NCBI RefSeq assembly: GCF_014158035.1
Contig: NZ_JACFXW010000002.1
Location: forward strand, 601,001 to 665,000
Reading direction: 5' to 3'
Length of the DNA: 64,000 nt
Source: Rhizobium sp. G21
GTDB taxonomy: Bacteria > Pseudomonadota > Alphaproteobacteria > Rhizobiales > Rhizobiaceae
Under the pieces are notes generated by a model. The model saw only the letters and a list, made by a program, of their open reading frames with translations, had not been told where the DNA came from and did not search any database. How positions within the stretch are numbered: position 1 is the stretch's first letter; each line of letters begins with the position of its first letter. Shown here one piece after another: positions 18,256-27,375 of the stretch. The position numbers were made by a program, and so were the translations under genes.

Positions 18256-19797
18256 CAGTGAAGCGTCCTTCTTTGTTTATGTCCTTCGGCGGAGGCGGCG
18301 ATGATCGCCTCCTCGGTGGCGGCGGCGCGATCGAGGATCGTCACCAGTCGGCCGTTGCTCATCACGGCGATCCGGTCCGACAGCGCCATGACCTCTTCGA
18401 GGTCGGAAGTGGAAAACAGGATGGCGAGCCCCTCGCCCGCCAGCCGGCGCATGGTGCGGAAGACATCGGCCTTGGCGCCGACATCGATCCCCCCGCGACG
18501 GCTCGTCCATCAGCAGAACTTTAGGGCCGGTCATCAGCGCCTTGCCGATCACGACCTTCTGCTGGTTGCCGCCCGACATCGAGGTGACTTCGAAATCCGG
18601 GTTCGGCGCCTTGATGGCGAGATTGCGGATCGAGTCCTTGATCGCCTGCTTCTCTTTCGCGAGATCGATGTGGAACAGGCTCTTCACGAACTGACCGAGG
18701 CTCGCCAGCGTCAGGTTCTCGGCGATCGACAGGCATTGCACGAGGCCTTCGCGCTGGCGGTCTTCGGGGATCAGAGCCAGTCCCTGCTGGATGCGGCGGG
18801 TGGTGTCGGGCGCCGTCAGTTCCGCGCCGTCGATGAAGATCCGGCCCGACGCCAGCGGATGGCGGCCCATGACGCATTCGAACAATTCGCTGCGGCCTGC
18901 GCCCATCAAGCCATAAATGCCGAGGATTTCGCCCTTGCGCACCGTGAGCGATACGTGATCGACGGCATAGCCGCCCTGGGCGCGCGGCAGGCAGATCTCC
19001 TCGACGCGCAGCGCCTCGCCGCCGATCTTGTGATCCGTGGCTTTGGCGAAATCCTTGGCGTCCGAGCCGATCATCGAGCGGACGATCCAGCGGGTGTCGA
19101 TGTCCTTCACCAGCGCCTGGCCGGTGATCTGGCCGTCTTTCAGCACGGTGATGTAATCGCCGATCCGCATCAGCTCTTCGAGGCGATGCGAGATATAGAC
19201 GATCGCCACGCCCTGCGCCTTCAGTTCGGCGATGACCCGGAAGAGAATGTCGACCTCGGCGGCTGACAGGGCCGAGGTCGGCTCGTCCATGATGAGGATG
19301 CGGGTGTCGAGCGACACCGCGCGGGCGATTTCCACCAGCTGCTGCTGGCCGATCGGCAGGTCTTCGGCAAGCGTCTCGGCGGAGATGCCGGCTTCCAGTC
19401 GGTTGAGGAAGGCGTTGGCCTTGTCCACCTGCGCCTTGTGGTCGATGCCGCGCAGGCCGCGGGTGATCTCGCGGGTGGCGAAGATGTTTTCGGCGACCGT
19501 GAGATTGCCGAACAGGTTGAGTTCCTGAAAGACGATGCCGATGCCATGCTTGACGGCGTCGGCGGGAGAGGAGAGCGAAATGCGTTCGCCGTCCATCCAG
19601 ATCTCGCCGAGCGTCGGCTGTTCGACGCCGGCGATGATGCGCATCAGCGTCGATTTGCCGGCGCCGTTTTCGCCGACGAGAACATTGACCGCGCCGCGCC
19701 GCAGCTTGAGATTGGCCTTCTTGACGGCGAGAATGCCGGAATAGGCCTTGGTGACGTCGCGCAGTTCGAGGATGACGTCGTTTTGGGAAACGTCCAT
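18255..19797 (-). CDS. Sugar ABC transporter ATP-binding protein, RbsA/MglA type (frameshifted)
   Basis: This is a double-ABC-domain ATPase, 513 aa after correction. First domain: Walker A GENGAGKST, Walker B LIMDEPTSAL. Second domain: degenerate Walker A (GLMGAGRSE, normal for this family), signature MSGGNQQK, Walker B VLLMDEPSRG. The C-run 18489-18494 has six bases where five are needed, an expansion. Removing one gives GIDVGAKADVFRTMRRLA and the conserved end. ATG 19797 (MDVSQNDV) lies 1 bp from the lipoprotein stop. It belongs to the apiose importer. Confidence 0.88.
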
Positions 19798-19798
19798 A

Positions 19799-20437
19799 TC
19801 AGCCCCCGATGGTGATCGTCGCCGGCACAAATTGCGGCAACTGGCCTGAAGACGGCTGCGGATAGGCGCCCGACGCCTTCACGGTCTTGCCGACGAGCGT
19901 GTCGCGCGGCAGCTTTTCCAACGTCAGCTTGTTGACATGGATGTTGAAGGACTTGCCGAACTGCGCCCATTCGATCTGGTTGCGGAAGGAATTGAAATCG
20001 ACGAAATCCAGCGCGTCGCGCAGGGCTGTGCCGCGAATGGCCGGGCCGATCGCCACGCGGATATCCGCCTTCTGGTCGCCGTCGACATCGACGTCGACAT
20101 AGCCGGCGCGCGATTTGGTCTCGGCCTTGACGATGACGCCGTCGACTTTGGCGACATAGGTCCAGGGCGCGTTGCCCTGCTTTTCCTTATGGCCATAGGT
20201 CTTGTTGGCGGCGTCCGGATCGGAGGCGACAAGGGCCGCCACGTCCTTATAGGGCCCGGATTTCTTATCGAAATAGGGTGCGACCTTGCTGTCCCAGATC
20301 TCGGCCACCTGCCGGTCTGGATCGAAGGCGGCGGCGGCGGCTTCCTTCTGCTGGTCCTCGGTCTTGACGAATTTGCATCCGGCCAGCGTGAGCCCAGTCA
20401 GCGCCAGAAGGGCGATGAAGGCGTGATGTCGGGACAT
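19799..20437 (-). CDS. DUF2291 family lipoprotein
   Basis: This is a 212-aa predicted lipoprotein. MSRHHAFIALLALTGLTLAGC carries a lipobox (TLAGC), so the mature protein starts at Cys21. The rest matches the DUF2291 family found next to CUT2 sugar transporters: a KVAPYF-like helix, DVDVDGDQKADIRVAIGP, and the C-terminal VPATITIG. ATG 20437 is chosen because the longer frame reads through untranslated spacer. It sits between the binding-protein and ATPase genes. Its function is unknown; a periplasmic accessory role in uptake is a guess. Confidence 0.82.
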   Translation of the reverse strand: MSRHHAFIALLALTGLTLAGCKFVKTEDQQKEAAAAAFDPDRQVAEIWDSKVAPYFDKKSGPYKDVAALVASDPDAANKTYGHKEKQGNAPWTYVAKVDGVIVKAETKSRAGYVDVDVDGDQKADIRVAIGPAIRGTALRDALDFVDFNSFRNQIEWAQFGKSFNIHVNKLTLEKLPRDTLVGKTVKASGAYPQPSSGQLPQFVPATITIGG

Positions 20438-20499
20438 GGCGCGCTCCGGTCGTGTACACCAATGATGGGCCGGCAAACGGCCCGGAATGAAGGGAAAAG

Positions 20500-20529
20500 G
20501 CGCGGGGATGCTGGACGGCGCCCCCGCGC
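20500..20529 (-). promoter_or_regulatory. Intercistronic stem-loop after sugar-binding-protein gene
   Basis: GCGCGGGG (20500-20507) pairs with CCCCGCGC (20522-20529) across a 14-base loop in the 122-bp gap between the binding-protein stop and the lipoprotein start. No T-tract follows. It probably favours stability of the upstream mRNA or partial attenuation. Confidence 0.5.
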
Positions 20530-20559
20530 AAAGTTGGCCGTAAGGCGGCCTTGGGAAAA

Positions 20560-21501
20560 TCACTCCTTCAGCGCGAAGGTTTCGAGCTTGTCGGCATTGT
20601 CGGCGTTGATGAGCACGCAGTCCATCAGCTGCTTTTCTTCAGCCGGACCCTTGCCGGTCTTGATGAACTCGTCGGCCTGGGTGACGGCCATCTGGGCCTG
20701 CGCATAGGCCGGCTGCATGACGGTGGCCTTGATGCCGCCCGCCTTGATGGAGTCGCGCACGTCGTTGGAGCCGTCGAAGCCCACCACGATCACATCTTTG
20801 CGGCCGGCGGCCTGGAGTGCGGCGATCGCGCCCATGGCCATCGTGTCATTGCCGGCGATCACGCCCTGAATGTCCGGATTGGCCTGGAGGATGGTTTCCA
20901 TCTTGGAATAGCCTTCCGTCTGGCTCCAATTGGCCGACTGCTGGGCGACCATCTTCATCTCCGGATAGTCGTCGATGACGTCGTGATAGCCCTTGGAGCG
21001 GATGCCGGCGTTGAGATCGGCTTCGCGACCGAGCAGCTCGACATAATTGCCCTTCTCGCCCATCAGCTTGACGAATTCTTCCGCGCCGAGCTGTGCGCCC
21101 TGATAGTTGTTGGAGACGATCTGCGAGACGGCGATGCCGGTGGCGTTGATTTCGCGGTCGATCAGGAAGGAGGGGACGCCGGCGTCCTTGGCCTTCTTGA
21201 CGGCGGCGATCGACGCTTCCGAGCCGGCATTGTCGAGAATGATGGCTTTGGCGCCGCGACCGATGGCGGTGTCGATCAGCTGCGACTGCTTGTTGGCGTC
21301 GTCGTCATGCACCAGCACCAGCGTGTCGTAGCCGAGTTCCTTGGCCTTGGCTTCCGCGCCCACGGCTTCCGCCTTGAAGAACGGATTGTCGTGGCTCGGG
21401 GTGATGATGGCGATGAGATCGGCGGCGAAGGCCGGCATGGCGGTGGTGGCCGCCATGATGGCGGCGAAGCCGGCGAGCGTCAGTCTACGGGTCAAAGTCA
21501 T
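20560..21501 (-). CDS. Sugar ABC transporter substrate-binding protein (probable D-apiose)
   Basis: This is a periplasmic binding protein of the ribose-binding (Peripla_BP_4) type, 313 aa. The signal peptide MTLTRRLTLAGFAAIMAATTAMPAFA has a clear AFA cleavage site. The mature chain contains ITPSHDNPFF, the D-V-LID-REIN-loop ligand region and GNDTMAMGAIAALQAAG, all typical. ATG 21501 has a GAGGAGGAG ribosome-binding site a few bases upstream; the longer frame lacks one. It follows the apionate oxidoisomerase gene in the same operon, so D-apiose or a related branched sugar is the likely ligand. Confidence 0.88.
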   Translation of the reverse strand: MTLTRRLTLAGFAAIMAATTAMPAFAADLIAIITPSHDNPFFKAEAVGAEAKAKELGYDTLVLVHDDDANKQSQLIDTAIGRGAKAIILDNAGSEASIAAVKKAKDAGVPSFLIDREINATGIAVSQIVSNNYQGAQLGAEEFVKLMGEKGNYVELLGREADLNAGIRSKGYHDVIDDYPEMKMVAQQSANWSQTEGYSKMETILQANPDIQGVIAGNDTMAMGAIAALQAAGRKDVIVVGFDGSNDVRDSIKAGGIKATVMQPAYAQAQMAVTQADEFIKTGKGPAEEKQLMDCVLINADNADKLETFALKE

Positions 21502-21603
21502 GATGTTCTCCTCCTCTTGAACAAGTTTTGGCGCGGCGCTTTGGCCGACCATGTCGTTTCAACGACGGTCGCCTCCACGTCCGTCGATCTGTGGCCTCAG
21601 GCC

Positions 21604-22431
21604 TCAGGTAATGCGCTGAATGCTGGCGGCGATTTCTTCGGGCTCGAAGACGCGTAGCCAGTCGTCTTTCATCAGCACCGGCTTGCCGAATTCGATCGCC
21701 TTGTTGCAGGCGTCGGAAAACACGCCGGGCGTTTCCTCAAAAATGACCGCGCCGAGCACATTCATATGGCCGAGCAGGAAGTCGCGGGCCGCCTCCTTGG
21801 GCACGCCGCGGCGGACGCATTCGTCCATGGCTTCCTTCATCACGACCAGCAGTGATGCGCAGACGGTTTCGGACAGGCCGGGCTCCAGCAGCGCCATCTG
21901 TTCGACGGTGACGCGATGCGAGCGCATGACCGGCGCCCAGATCGTTTTGGCGATCTCCTCGCCGAGCGCATACTCGCTTTCCGGTCCCTGCATCAGCGCA
22001 GACACGATATGCTGCTTGGCGTGCACGCCGCCGAAGTGATCCTTCTTGGCGGCCATGTCGGTCTCGTCGTTGAAGATCGGCGGATGGCAGGGATGGGTGA
22101 CGAAATAAGTAAGATCCTTACGATCGGGCAGATGGCCGGCGAAAGGAGCGGCGGCGTCGAGCACCACGACCATCACGCCCGGCTTGAGTTTGTCGGAAAT
22201 CGAATGGGCGACCTTGCCGATGGCGGTATCCGGCACCGCCAGGATCACCACATCAGCGCCATCGAGTGCGGTGTCGGCGTCAATGGCCGTGACGCCCAGT
22301 TCATTGGCGAGGCGGCCCTTTCCGGCGTCGCTGACTTCGACGTGACGGACGTCGAAACGCGATCCCTTGAGGTTTTTCGCCAGGCGGCAACCCATTTTTC
22401 CGCCTGCTCCGAATAGCGCGATCGCCGTCAT
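21604..22431 (-). CDS. apnO: D-apionate oxidoisomerase
   Basis: This is a 275-aa NAD(P)-binding protein. The N-terminus IALFGAGGKMGCRLAKNL is a Rossmann motif, followed by VVILAVPDTAIGKVAHSI and a helical C-terminal dimerisation domain like 6-phosphogluconate dehydrogenases. FVTHPCHPPIF is a distinctive motif of the apionate oxidoisomerase group, which converts D-apionate to 3-oxo-isoapionate with NAD. It is the first gene of the minus-strand apiose operon, and the operator copy 2 lies about 150 bp upstream. Confidence 0.8.
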   Translation of the reverse strand: MTAIALFGAGGKMGCRLAKNLKGSRFDVRHVEVSDAGKGRLANELGVTAIDADTALDGADVVILAVPDTAIGKVAHSISDKLKPGVMVVVLDAAAPFAGHLPDRKDLTYFVTHPCHPPIFNDETDMAAKKDHFGGVHAKQHIVSALMQGPESEYALGEEIAKTIWAPVMRSHRVTVEQMALLEPGLSETVCASLLVVMKEAMDECVRRGVPKEAARDFLLGHMNVLGAVIFEETPGVFSDACNKAIEFGKPVLMKDDWLRVFEPEEIAASIQRIT

Positions 22432-22580
22432 TGTGTCGTCTCCGTCCTTGCTTCTGTGTCACGTGGAGGGTCGGCGCTTCGGGCGCAGAGGGTTGATGTC
22501 CGCCGACGTTGCGGCGGAGGCCTCCCAGGCTGCCGTTCTCCCGACGGCGCCGCTCCTCACTCTGGAGTGAACGGGTAAAG

Positions 22581-22597
22581 CAACTGGTATGATGAGT
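22581..22597 (+). promoter_or_regulatory. Candidate GntR operator, copy 2
   Basis: CAACTGGTATGATGAGT on the plus strand differs in one base from copy 1 at 11006-11022. It lies between the aldehyde dehydrogenase terminator and the oxidoisomerase start, in the promoter region of the apiose operon. Both copies probably bind the GntR product encoded at 10201-10920. Confidence 0.6.
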
Positions 22598-22628
22598 CAA
22601 TGAGGTAATGATTATTTTGTGCGAACAC

Positions 22629-22658
22629 AAAAAAGCCCGCCGACAGCAGCCGGCGGGC
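22629..22658 (-). terminator. Rho-independent terminator of the aldehyde dehydrogenase operon
   Basis: On the minus strand GCCCGCCG, an 8-base loop and CGGCGGGC are followed by six T. The stem is perfect and starts 22 bases after the dehydrogenase stop. It isolates the RidA-DUF1028-dehydrogenase operon from the apiose operon downstream. Confidence 0.85.
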
Positions 22659-22679
22659 AAGGCTTGGCGGGAGAAACGG

Positions 22680-24166
22680 TCAGTATTTGATCCAGGCCGT
22701 CTTGAGACCGGAGAATTTGTCGAAGGCGTGCAGCGACAGGTCGCGGCCGACGCCGGATTGCTTGAAGCCGCCGAACGGCGTCATCGGAGACAGGGCGTCC
22801 ACCGTGTTGACTGATACGGTGCCGACTTTCAGCACATCGATCAGCCGGTGCGCGCGCGACAGGTTTGACGTCCAGACGGAGGCGGCCAGCCCATAGATCG
22901 TGTCATTCGCTAGCGCCACGGCTTCCTCTTCCGTGTCGAACACCGTCACGGTGAGCACCGGCCAAAAATCTCTTCCCGCGACAGCCGATCGTCAGGATCG
23001 ACGTTTGCGAAGATGGTCGGCTGGATGAAATGGCCTTTGCCGGCGACCGTCACGCGCTCTCCGCCGGCGATCAGCTTGGCCGTTGTCTTGCCGTGTTCGA
23101 TATAGGATTGCACGCGGTCGCATTGGCGGCCGTCGACGATCGCGCCCATGGTGGAGGCCGGATCGAGCGGATCGCCGGGCTCATAGCGCGCGGCGCGTTG
23201 CTTCATTTTATCGAGAAACGCATCGGCGACGCCGCGCTGGACGAGCAGGCGGGAATTGGCCGAGCAGATTTCGCCCTGATTGAAGAAGATGCCGAAGGCG
23301 GCCATGTCGGCTGCGGCGTCCAGATCCTCGCAATCGTCGAAGATGAGGTTGGGGCTTTTGCCGCCGCATTCCAGCCAGACCTGTTTCATATTGGACTGGG
23401 CGGAATAGCCGAGGAAATATTTGCCGACTTCGGTGGAGCCGGTAAAGGCGATGCAATCGACGTCCGGGTGCATGCCGAGCGCCTTTCCGGCGGTCTCGCC
23501 AAAGCCTGGAACGACGTTGAACACGCCGGCCGGCACGCCAGCTTGAAGCGCAAGTTCGGCGAGGAAGAGTGCGGAGAGCGGCGATTGCTCGGCCGGTTTC
23601 AGCACCACCGAATTGCCCATGGCGAGCGCCGGCGCGCATTTCCAGGCGGCCATGTCGAGCGGGAAATTCCAGGGCGTCACAGCGCCAATGACGCCCAGCG
23701 CCTCGCGCCTGACCATGGCGACATTGCCGCGACCCGTCGGCGCGATCTCGTCATAGATCTTGTCGATGGCTTCGGCGAACCATTGGAACACGCCGGCCGC
23801 GCCCGGCACATCGATGGCGGCGGCATCCGTCACGAGCTTGCCCATGTCCATGCTTTCGAGCAGCGCAAATTCGGTGAGATTGTCGCGGATGAGATCGGCG
23901 AGCTTCAGTAGCACCGCCTTGCGCTCGGCCGGCGTCTTGCCCGACCAGCGTCCGTCCTCGAAGGCGGTGCGCGCAGCTTTGACCGCGCGGTCGATATCCT
24001 CGGCGTCGCAGGCGGCGACGTCGGTGATCACCTCCTCCGTCGCCGGATTGACGCTCTGAAAAGTCTTGCCGGAGAGCGCCGGAACGAAAGCGCCATCGAT
24101 GAAGGCCTGGTTGCGAAAGCGGAGTTTTGCCGCGGCGTCTTTCCAGTCGGCCAAAGTCATGGTCAT
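22680..24166 (-). CDS. Aldehyde dehydrogenase, PuuC-like (frameshifted)
   Basis: This is an NAD(P)-dependent aldehyde dehydrogenase, 495 aa after correction. Visible are VTPWNFPLDMAAWKCAPALAMGN, the catalytic Glu motif LECGGKSPN and the active-site Cys in FFNQGEICSANSRLLV, plus the C-terminal PFGGFKQSGVGRDLS. At about 22960-22963 one base is missing, between FG and PVLTVTVFDTEEEA. The closest characterised types oxidise gamma-glutamyl-aminobutyraldehyde or betaine aldehyde. It lies 12 bp downstream of DUF1028 and is the last gene of the operon. An amine-derived aldehyde is a likely substrate. Confidence 0.86.
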
Positions 24167-24178
24167 CGGTTCGGCTCC

Positions 24179-24856
24179 TTAGCGGTCGTCGCCGGGAACG
24201 CCGTAGCTCGGCGAGCCCGAAGGATTGAGGGCGCGGGTGACATAGGCGTCGAGCTGCGGCTTGTAGAGCCGCCAGAGATCGGCGAGCTGGCTGATCGGAT
24301 CGTCCTCGGCCCAGTCGACGCGGAGGTCGGCGACCGGCCAGCTGACATGATCGACGATCAGCAGACCGGCGGAATGAACGGGCCCCGCCTCCCCGCCCAC
24401 CTCGAGCGCCGCATGCATGGCGGCGAGCAGCCGGTCGCCGAGATCGCCTTCGGCCGCCTCAAACGCTGCGACCATCCGCTTGGGAATAGAGGGATTGGCG
24501 AGCAGATTGCCCGCGGCGGCGCAATCGCGCCCCTGCGCCATGTCGTGGACCCCGAGCGCCTGCGCGCCGGAAAACAGCGCGGATTGTCCTTTTGCGTCCA
24601 GAATGACGAGCTGACGCCACTCCGCATGCGGATAACCATCCAGAAGCGCCGTCATCGCGGCGTCCGCGGCCAGACCCGTTGCGAGCAGGTCGAGCCCCTT
24701 CGGCCCCAGCGCGGGGTCGGTGATGTTCTGGCTGGCGACGACGCCGGTCCCGGCGCGGGCATGGGCGCAGCGCGCGGCGACCGCAGGAGACGAGGAGGAG
24801 ATGGCCATGCCCAGCCGGCCGGTGGTCTTGCAGCGCCCGAGGATCGAGAAGGTCAT
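24179..24856 (-). CDS. DUF1028 domain-containing protein
   Basis: This is a 225-aa protein of the DUF1028 family, an Ntn-hydrolase-like fold of unknown reaction. The opening MTFSILGRCKTTGRLGMAISSSSPAVAARCAHARAG is the conserved core, with GVVASQNITDPALGPKGLDLL after it. The family is often co-encoded with RidA proteins and amidases or amine-degradation enzymes. ATG 24856 lies 8 bp after the RidA stop; the longer frame would overlap RidA. It lies between RidA and an aldehyde dehydrogenase, consistent with amine or amide catabolism. Confidence 0.85.
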   Translation of the reverse strand: MTFSILGRCKTTGRLGMAISSSSPAVAARCAHARAGTGVVASQNITDPALGPKGLDLLATGLAADAAMTALLDGYPHAEWRQLVILDAKGQSALFSGAQALGVHDMAQGRDCAAAGNLLANPSIPKRMVAAFEAAEGDLGDRLLAAMHAALEVGGEAGPVHSAGLLIVDHVSWPVADLRVDWAEDDPISQLADLWRLYKPQLDAYVTRALNPSGSPSYGVPGDDR

Positions 24857-24863
24857 GGCGGGC

Positions 24864-25286
24864 TTAATCCGGAATGACGGCGGTGACATCCACTTCGACC
24901 AGCCATTCCGGCCGGGCGAGCGCCGAGATCACCACACCGGTCGAAACGGGGAAGACGCCCTTCAGCCATTTGCCGATGACGCGATAGACGGTCTCGCGAT
25001 AGCGGGGATCGACGAGATAGATGGTGATCTTGCAGATATGGCCGAGTTCCGAGCCGGCCTCTTCCAGAAGCATCTTGATGTTTTTCATCGCCTGTTCCGT
25101 CTGCGCCTCGACATCGCCGACGCCGACATTCTCGCTCGTGTCGAGGTCCTGGCCGATCTGGCCGCGAACGAACACCATGGTACCCCGGGCGACCACGACC
25201 TGGCAGAGATCGTTGTCGAGCTTCTGTTCGGGATAGGTGTCCTTTGTGTTGAACATCCGGATGCGCTTGTGGACGGGCATGGTCAT
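24864..25286 (-). CDS. RidA family protein
   Basis: This is a 140-aa Rid-superfamily protein (YjgF/YER057c/UK114 fold). Seen are VFVRGQIGQDLDTSENVGVGDVEAQTEQAMKNIKMLLEEAG and the trailing ALARPEWLVEVDVTAVIP. RidA proper deaminates reactive enamines or imines, using an Arg near the C-terminus (here in ALARPE). Pathway-associated Rid proteins act on the imine produced by a neighbouring oxidase. It is the first gene of the operon, divergent from a flavin monooxygenase. Confidence 0.86.
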   Translation of the reverse strand: MTMPVHKRIRMFNTKDTYPEQKLDNDLCQVVVARGTMVFVRGQIGQDLDTSENVGVGDVEAQTEQAMKNIKMLLEEAGSELGHICKITIYLVDPRYRETVYRVIGKWLKGVFPVSTGVVISALARPEWLVEVDVTAVIPD

Positions 25287-25580
25287 TCCATTCTTCGGTT
25301 GGCGTTCCCCGGCAGGGCGGTGCTGGCGGCATAGGAACCGATGTTTGCAAGAGAGGAAAGAAGGCTTTCCGTCGCCGTTGCGTCAGGAAAACCGAAGCAG
25401 GCTGCTCCATTGCTTAGGACAATGAGGATATGCCGTTGGTTTTCAGTATACGCCGCTAATTCGAAATATCCAAATCAGATGTCAAATAAATCATCATTTC
25501 CCGAACCAATCGGCTCGGTTAGCCTTTTCCTCGTCCGGCGACAGGCCGGCTTTCAGGATTTCGGCAAAGGAGCCCGCCTC
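25287..25580. other. Divergent promoter region, RidA operon / monooxygenase
   Basis: These 294 bases separate the RidA start from the monooxygenase ATG. The 25430-25500 part is AT-rich (for example CAAATAAATCATCATTT). No perfect operator palindrome was recognised and no small gene is convincing; the frame running into the monooxygenase from 25341 has no ribosome-binding site and no family match. Confidence 0.4.
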
Positions 25581-26810
25581 ATGACGGTGGAAACCATCGA
25601 CACACTCATCATCGGGGCGGGCCAGGCCGGAATTGCGATGAGCGAGCATTTGTCCAAGACGGGAATTCCCCATCTCGTGCTGGAGCGCAATCGCATCGCC
25701 GAACGTTGGCGCTCCGAGCGCTGGGATTCGCTCGTGGCCAACGGTCCCGCCTGGCATGACCGTTTCCCGACCCGCACCTTTGACGACATCGCCCCGGAGG
25801 CTTTCGCCGGCAAGGACAGTATCGTCAGCTATCTCGAAGCGCATGCGCGGGAGAATGGTTCGCCGGTTCGTTGCGGCGTCGAAGTGACCGCGCTCGGCCG
25901 CAAGCCCGATGGGTCCGGCTTCACGGCCGAGACCAATCAAGGCGTGTTCGAAGCCCGTAATATCGTCTCCGCCACCGGCCCGTTTCAGAAGCCGGTGTTT
26001 CCCGCTCTCATTCCAGCCTCGAGCGGAGTCACCCAGATCCATTCGTCCTCCTATCGCAATCCGTCAGAGCTTCCCGAGGGCGGCGTCATCGTCATCGGCG
26101 CCGGCTCCTCGGGCGTGCAGATCGCCGATGAACTGGCGCGCGCCGGTCGCAAAGTCTATCTCGCGGTGGGGCCGCATAATCGGCCGCCGCGCAGCTATCG
26201 CGGCAAGGATTTCGTCTGGTGGCTCGGGGCTCTCGGTCTCTGGGACGTCAAGGCCAATGATCCCTCGCTCGAACATGTCACCATCGCCGTCAGCGGCGCG
26301 CGCGGCGGCCATACGGTGGATTTCCGCGTCCTCGCAAGCCATGGCATCACCTTGGTCGGCCGCGCCCAGTACTATGAAAATGGCGTGCTGCATTTCGCTG
26401 ATGATCTAGCGAAGAACATCGCCATGGGCGACGCCGATTATCTTTCGGTGCTCGATTCCGCCGACGCTTATATCGCCCGGGAGGGCCTGGATTTCCCGGA
26501 AGAGCCCGAAGCCCGGATCATCGGTCCGGAGCCCAATTGCGTCAAAGACCCGGTCCTCGACCTCGATCTTGCCGAAGCCGGCGTCACCTCGATCATCTGG
26601 GCGACGGGCTATACGCTCGATTATGGCTGGCTGAAGCTCGACGTGATGGACGAACGGGGACGCCCTTCTCATCATCGCGGCGTCTCCGCTGTCCCCGGCT
26701 TCTATTTCCTCGGCCTTCCCTGGCTCTCCCGCCGCGCTTCGCCCTTCATCTGGGGCGTCTGGCATGACGCCAAATATCTGGCGGAGCACATCGCGGCGCG
26801 CCAAGACTGA
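25581..26810 (+). CDS. Flavin-containing monooxygenase-like FAD/NAD(P)H oxidoreductase
   Basis: This is a 409-aa class-B-type flavoprotein. The FAD-binding Rossmann motif TLIIGAGQAGIAMSEHL is at residues 8-24; the second nucleotide site VIVIGAGSSGVQIADEL is near 170. Between them is RWRSERWDSLVANGPAWHD. ATG 25581 gives the canonical start (MTVETIDTLIIGAGQAG). It is divergent from a RidA-DUF1028-aldehyde dehydrogenase operon, which suggests a shared amine-oxidation route: oxygenation, imine handling, aldehyde oxidation. The substrate is unknown. Confidence 0.85.
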   Translation: MTVETIDTLIIGAGQAGIAMSEHLSKTGIPHLVLERNRIAERWRSERWDSLVANGPAWHDRFPTRTFDDIAPEAFAGKDSIVSYLEAHARENGSPVRCGVEVTALGRKPDGSGFTAETNQGVFEARNIVSATGPFQKPVFPALIPASSGVTQIHSSSYRNPSELPEGGVIVIGAGSSGVQIADELARAGRKVYLAVGPHNRPPRSYRGKDFVWWLGALGLWDVKANDPSLEHVTIAVSGARGGHTVDFRVLASHGITLVGRAQYYENGVLHFADDLAKNIAMGDADYLSVLDSADAYIAREGLDFPEEPEARIIGPEPNCVKDPVLDLDLAEAGVTSIIWATGYTLDYGWLKLDVMDERGRPSHHRGVSAVPGFYFLGLPWLSRRASPFIWGVWHDAKYLAEHIAARQD

Positions 26811-26860
26811 TCGGGACTGGCCAAGGTCGCGGCAAGGCGCTAAGGGCGGAAGGTCTATCC

Positions 26861-27358
26861 ATGCGCGAGGCCTTCATGATCGCCTGCCCCTGCGGCTCCG
26901 GCCGGTTCGAAATCTCTTGTTGCGACCCCTATCTGGCCGGCAAGCCTGCGCCGACGGCCGAAAGCCTGATGCGGTCGCGCTATACGGCGTTCACGCGCGG
27001 CGATCTCGACCATATTGAGCGGACCTGCGCCGGAGAGGCGAGGCTCGCCTTCCATCGCGCCTCTCTCGCTTTGTCTATCGCAAAGACGGAATGGCTGGGC
27101 CTGACGATCGAGGACGTCCGCGCCGGCGGCGAGGAGGATGAGAAAGGAACCGTGCGGTTCACCGTGCGCTATCGCGAGGGCGGCCGGCTGTTTTCGCAAA
27201 CGGAAACCTCTGAATTCCAGAGACTTGCGGATGGCTGGCGCTATATGCGCGGCGATGTCGGCCGGGCGTCGCAGCCCGCGGCCACGGCCTCCGGCCGCAA
27301 CGATCCCTGTCCTTGCGGCTCAGGCAAGAAATTCAAGAAATGTTGCGGGGCCGGATAG
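26861..27358 (+). CDS. YchJ-like SEC-C motif protein (UPF0225)
   Basis: This is a 165-aa protein with zinc-binding SEC-C motifs at both ends: CPCGSGRFEISCC near the N-terminus and DPCPCGSGKKFKKCC at the C-terminus. Between them is a YchJ middle domain (LMRSRYTAFTRGDLDHIERT), NTF2-like. ATG 26861 follows GGAAGG at a good distance. Function is unknown; SEC-C motifs otherwise mediate SecB or ribosome contacts in SecA. It stands alone, converging on the SRPBCC/ArsR pair. Confidence 0.87.
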   Translation: MREAFMIACPCGSGRFEISCCDPYLAGKPAPTAESLMRSRYTAFTRGDLDHIERTCAGEARLAFHRASLALSIAKTEWLGLTIEDVRAGGEEDEKGTVRFTVRYREGGRLFSQTETSEFQRLADGWRYMRGDVGRASQPAATASGRNDPCPCGSGKKFKKCCGAG

Positions 27359-27368
27359 CTCCGGCCCC
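27347..27368. terminator. Bidirectional stem-loop between convergent genes
   Basis: GGGGCCGGA, TAGC and TCCGGCCCC form a perfect 9-bp stem that includes the YchJ-like stop codon. It lies between convergent genes. No T-tract is present. Confidence 0.55.
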
Positions 27369-27375
27369 AGCCGCT

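Noticed and set aside
25341..25580. N-terminal extension of the flavin monooxygenase from 25341
   Set aside because: The extension has no family match or ribosome-binding site; ATG 25581 gives the standard FAD-motif spacing.
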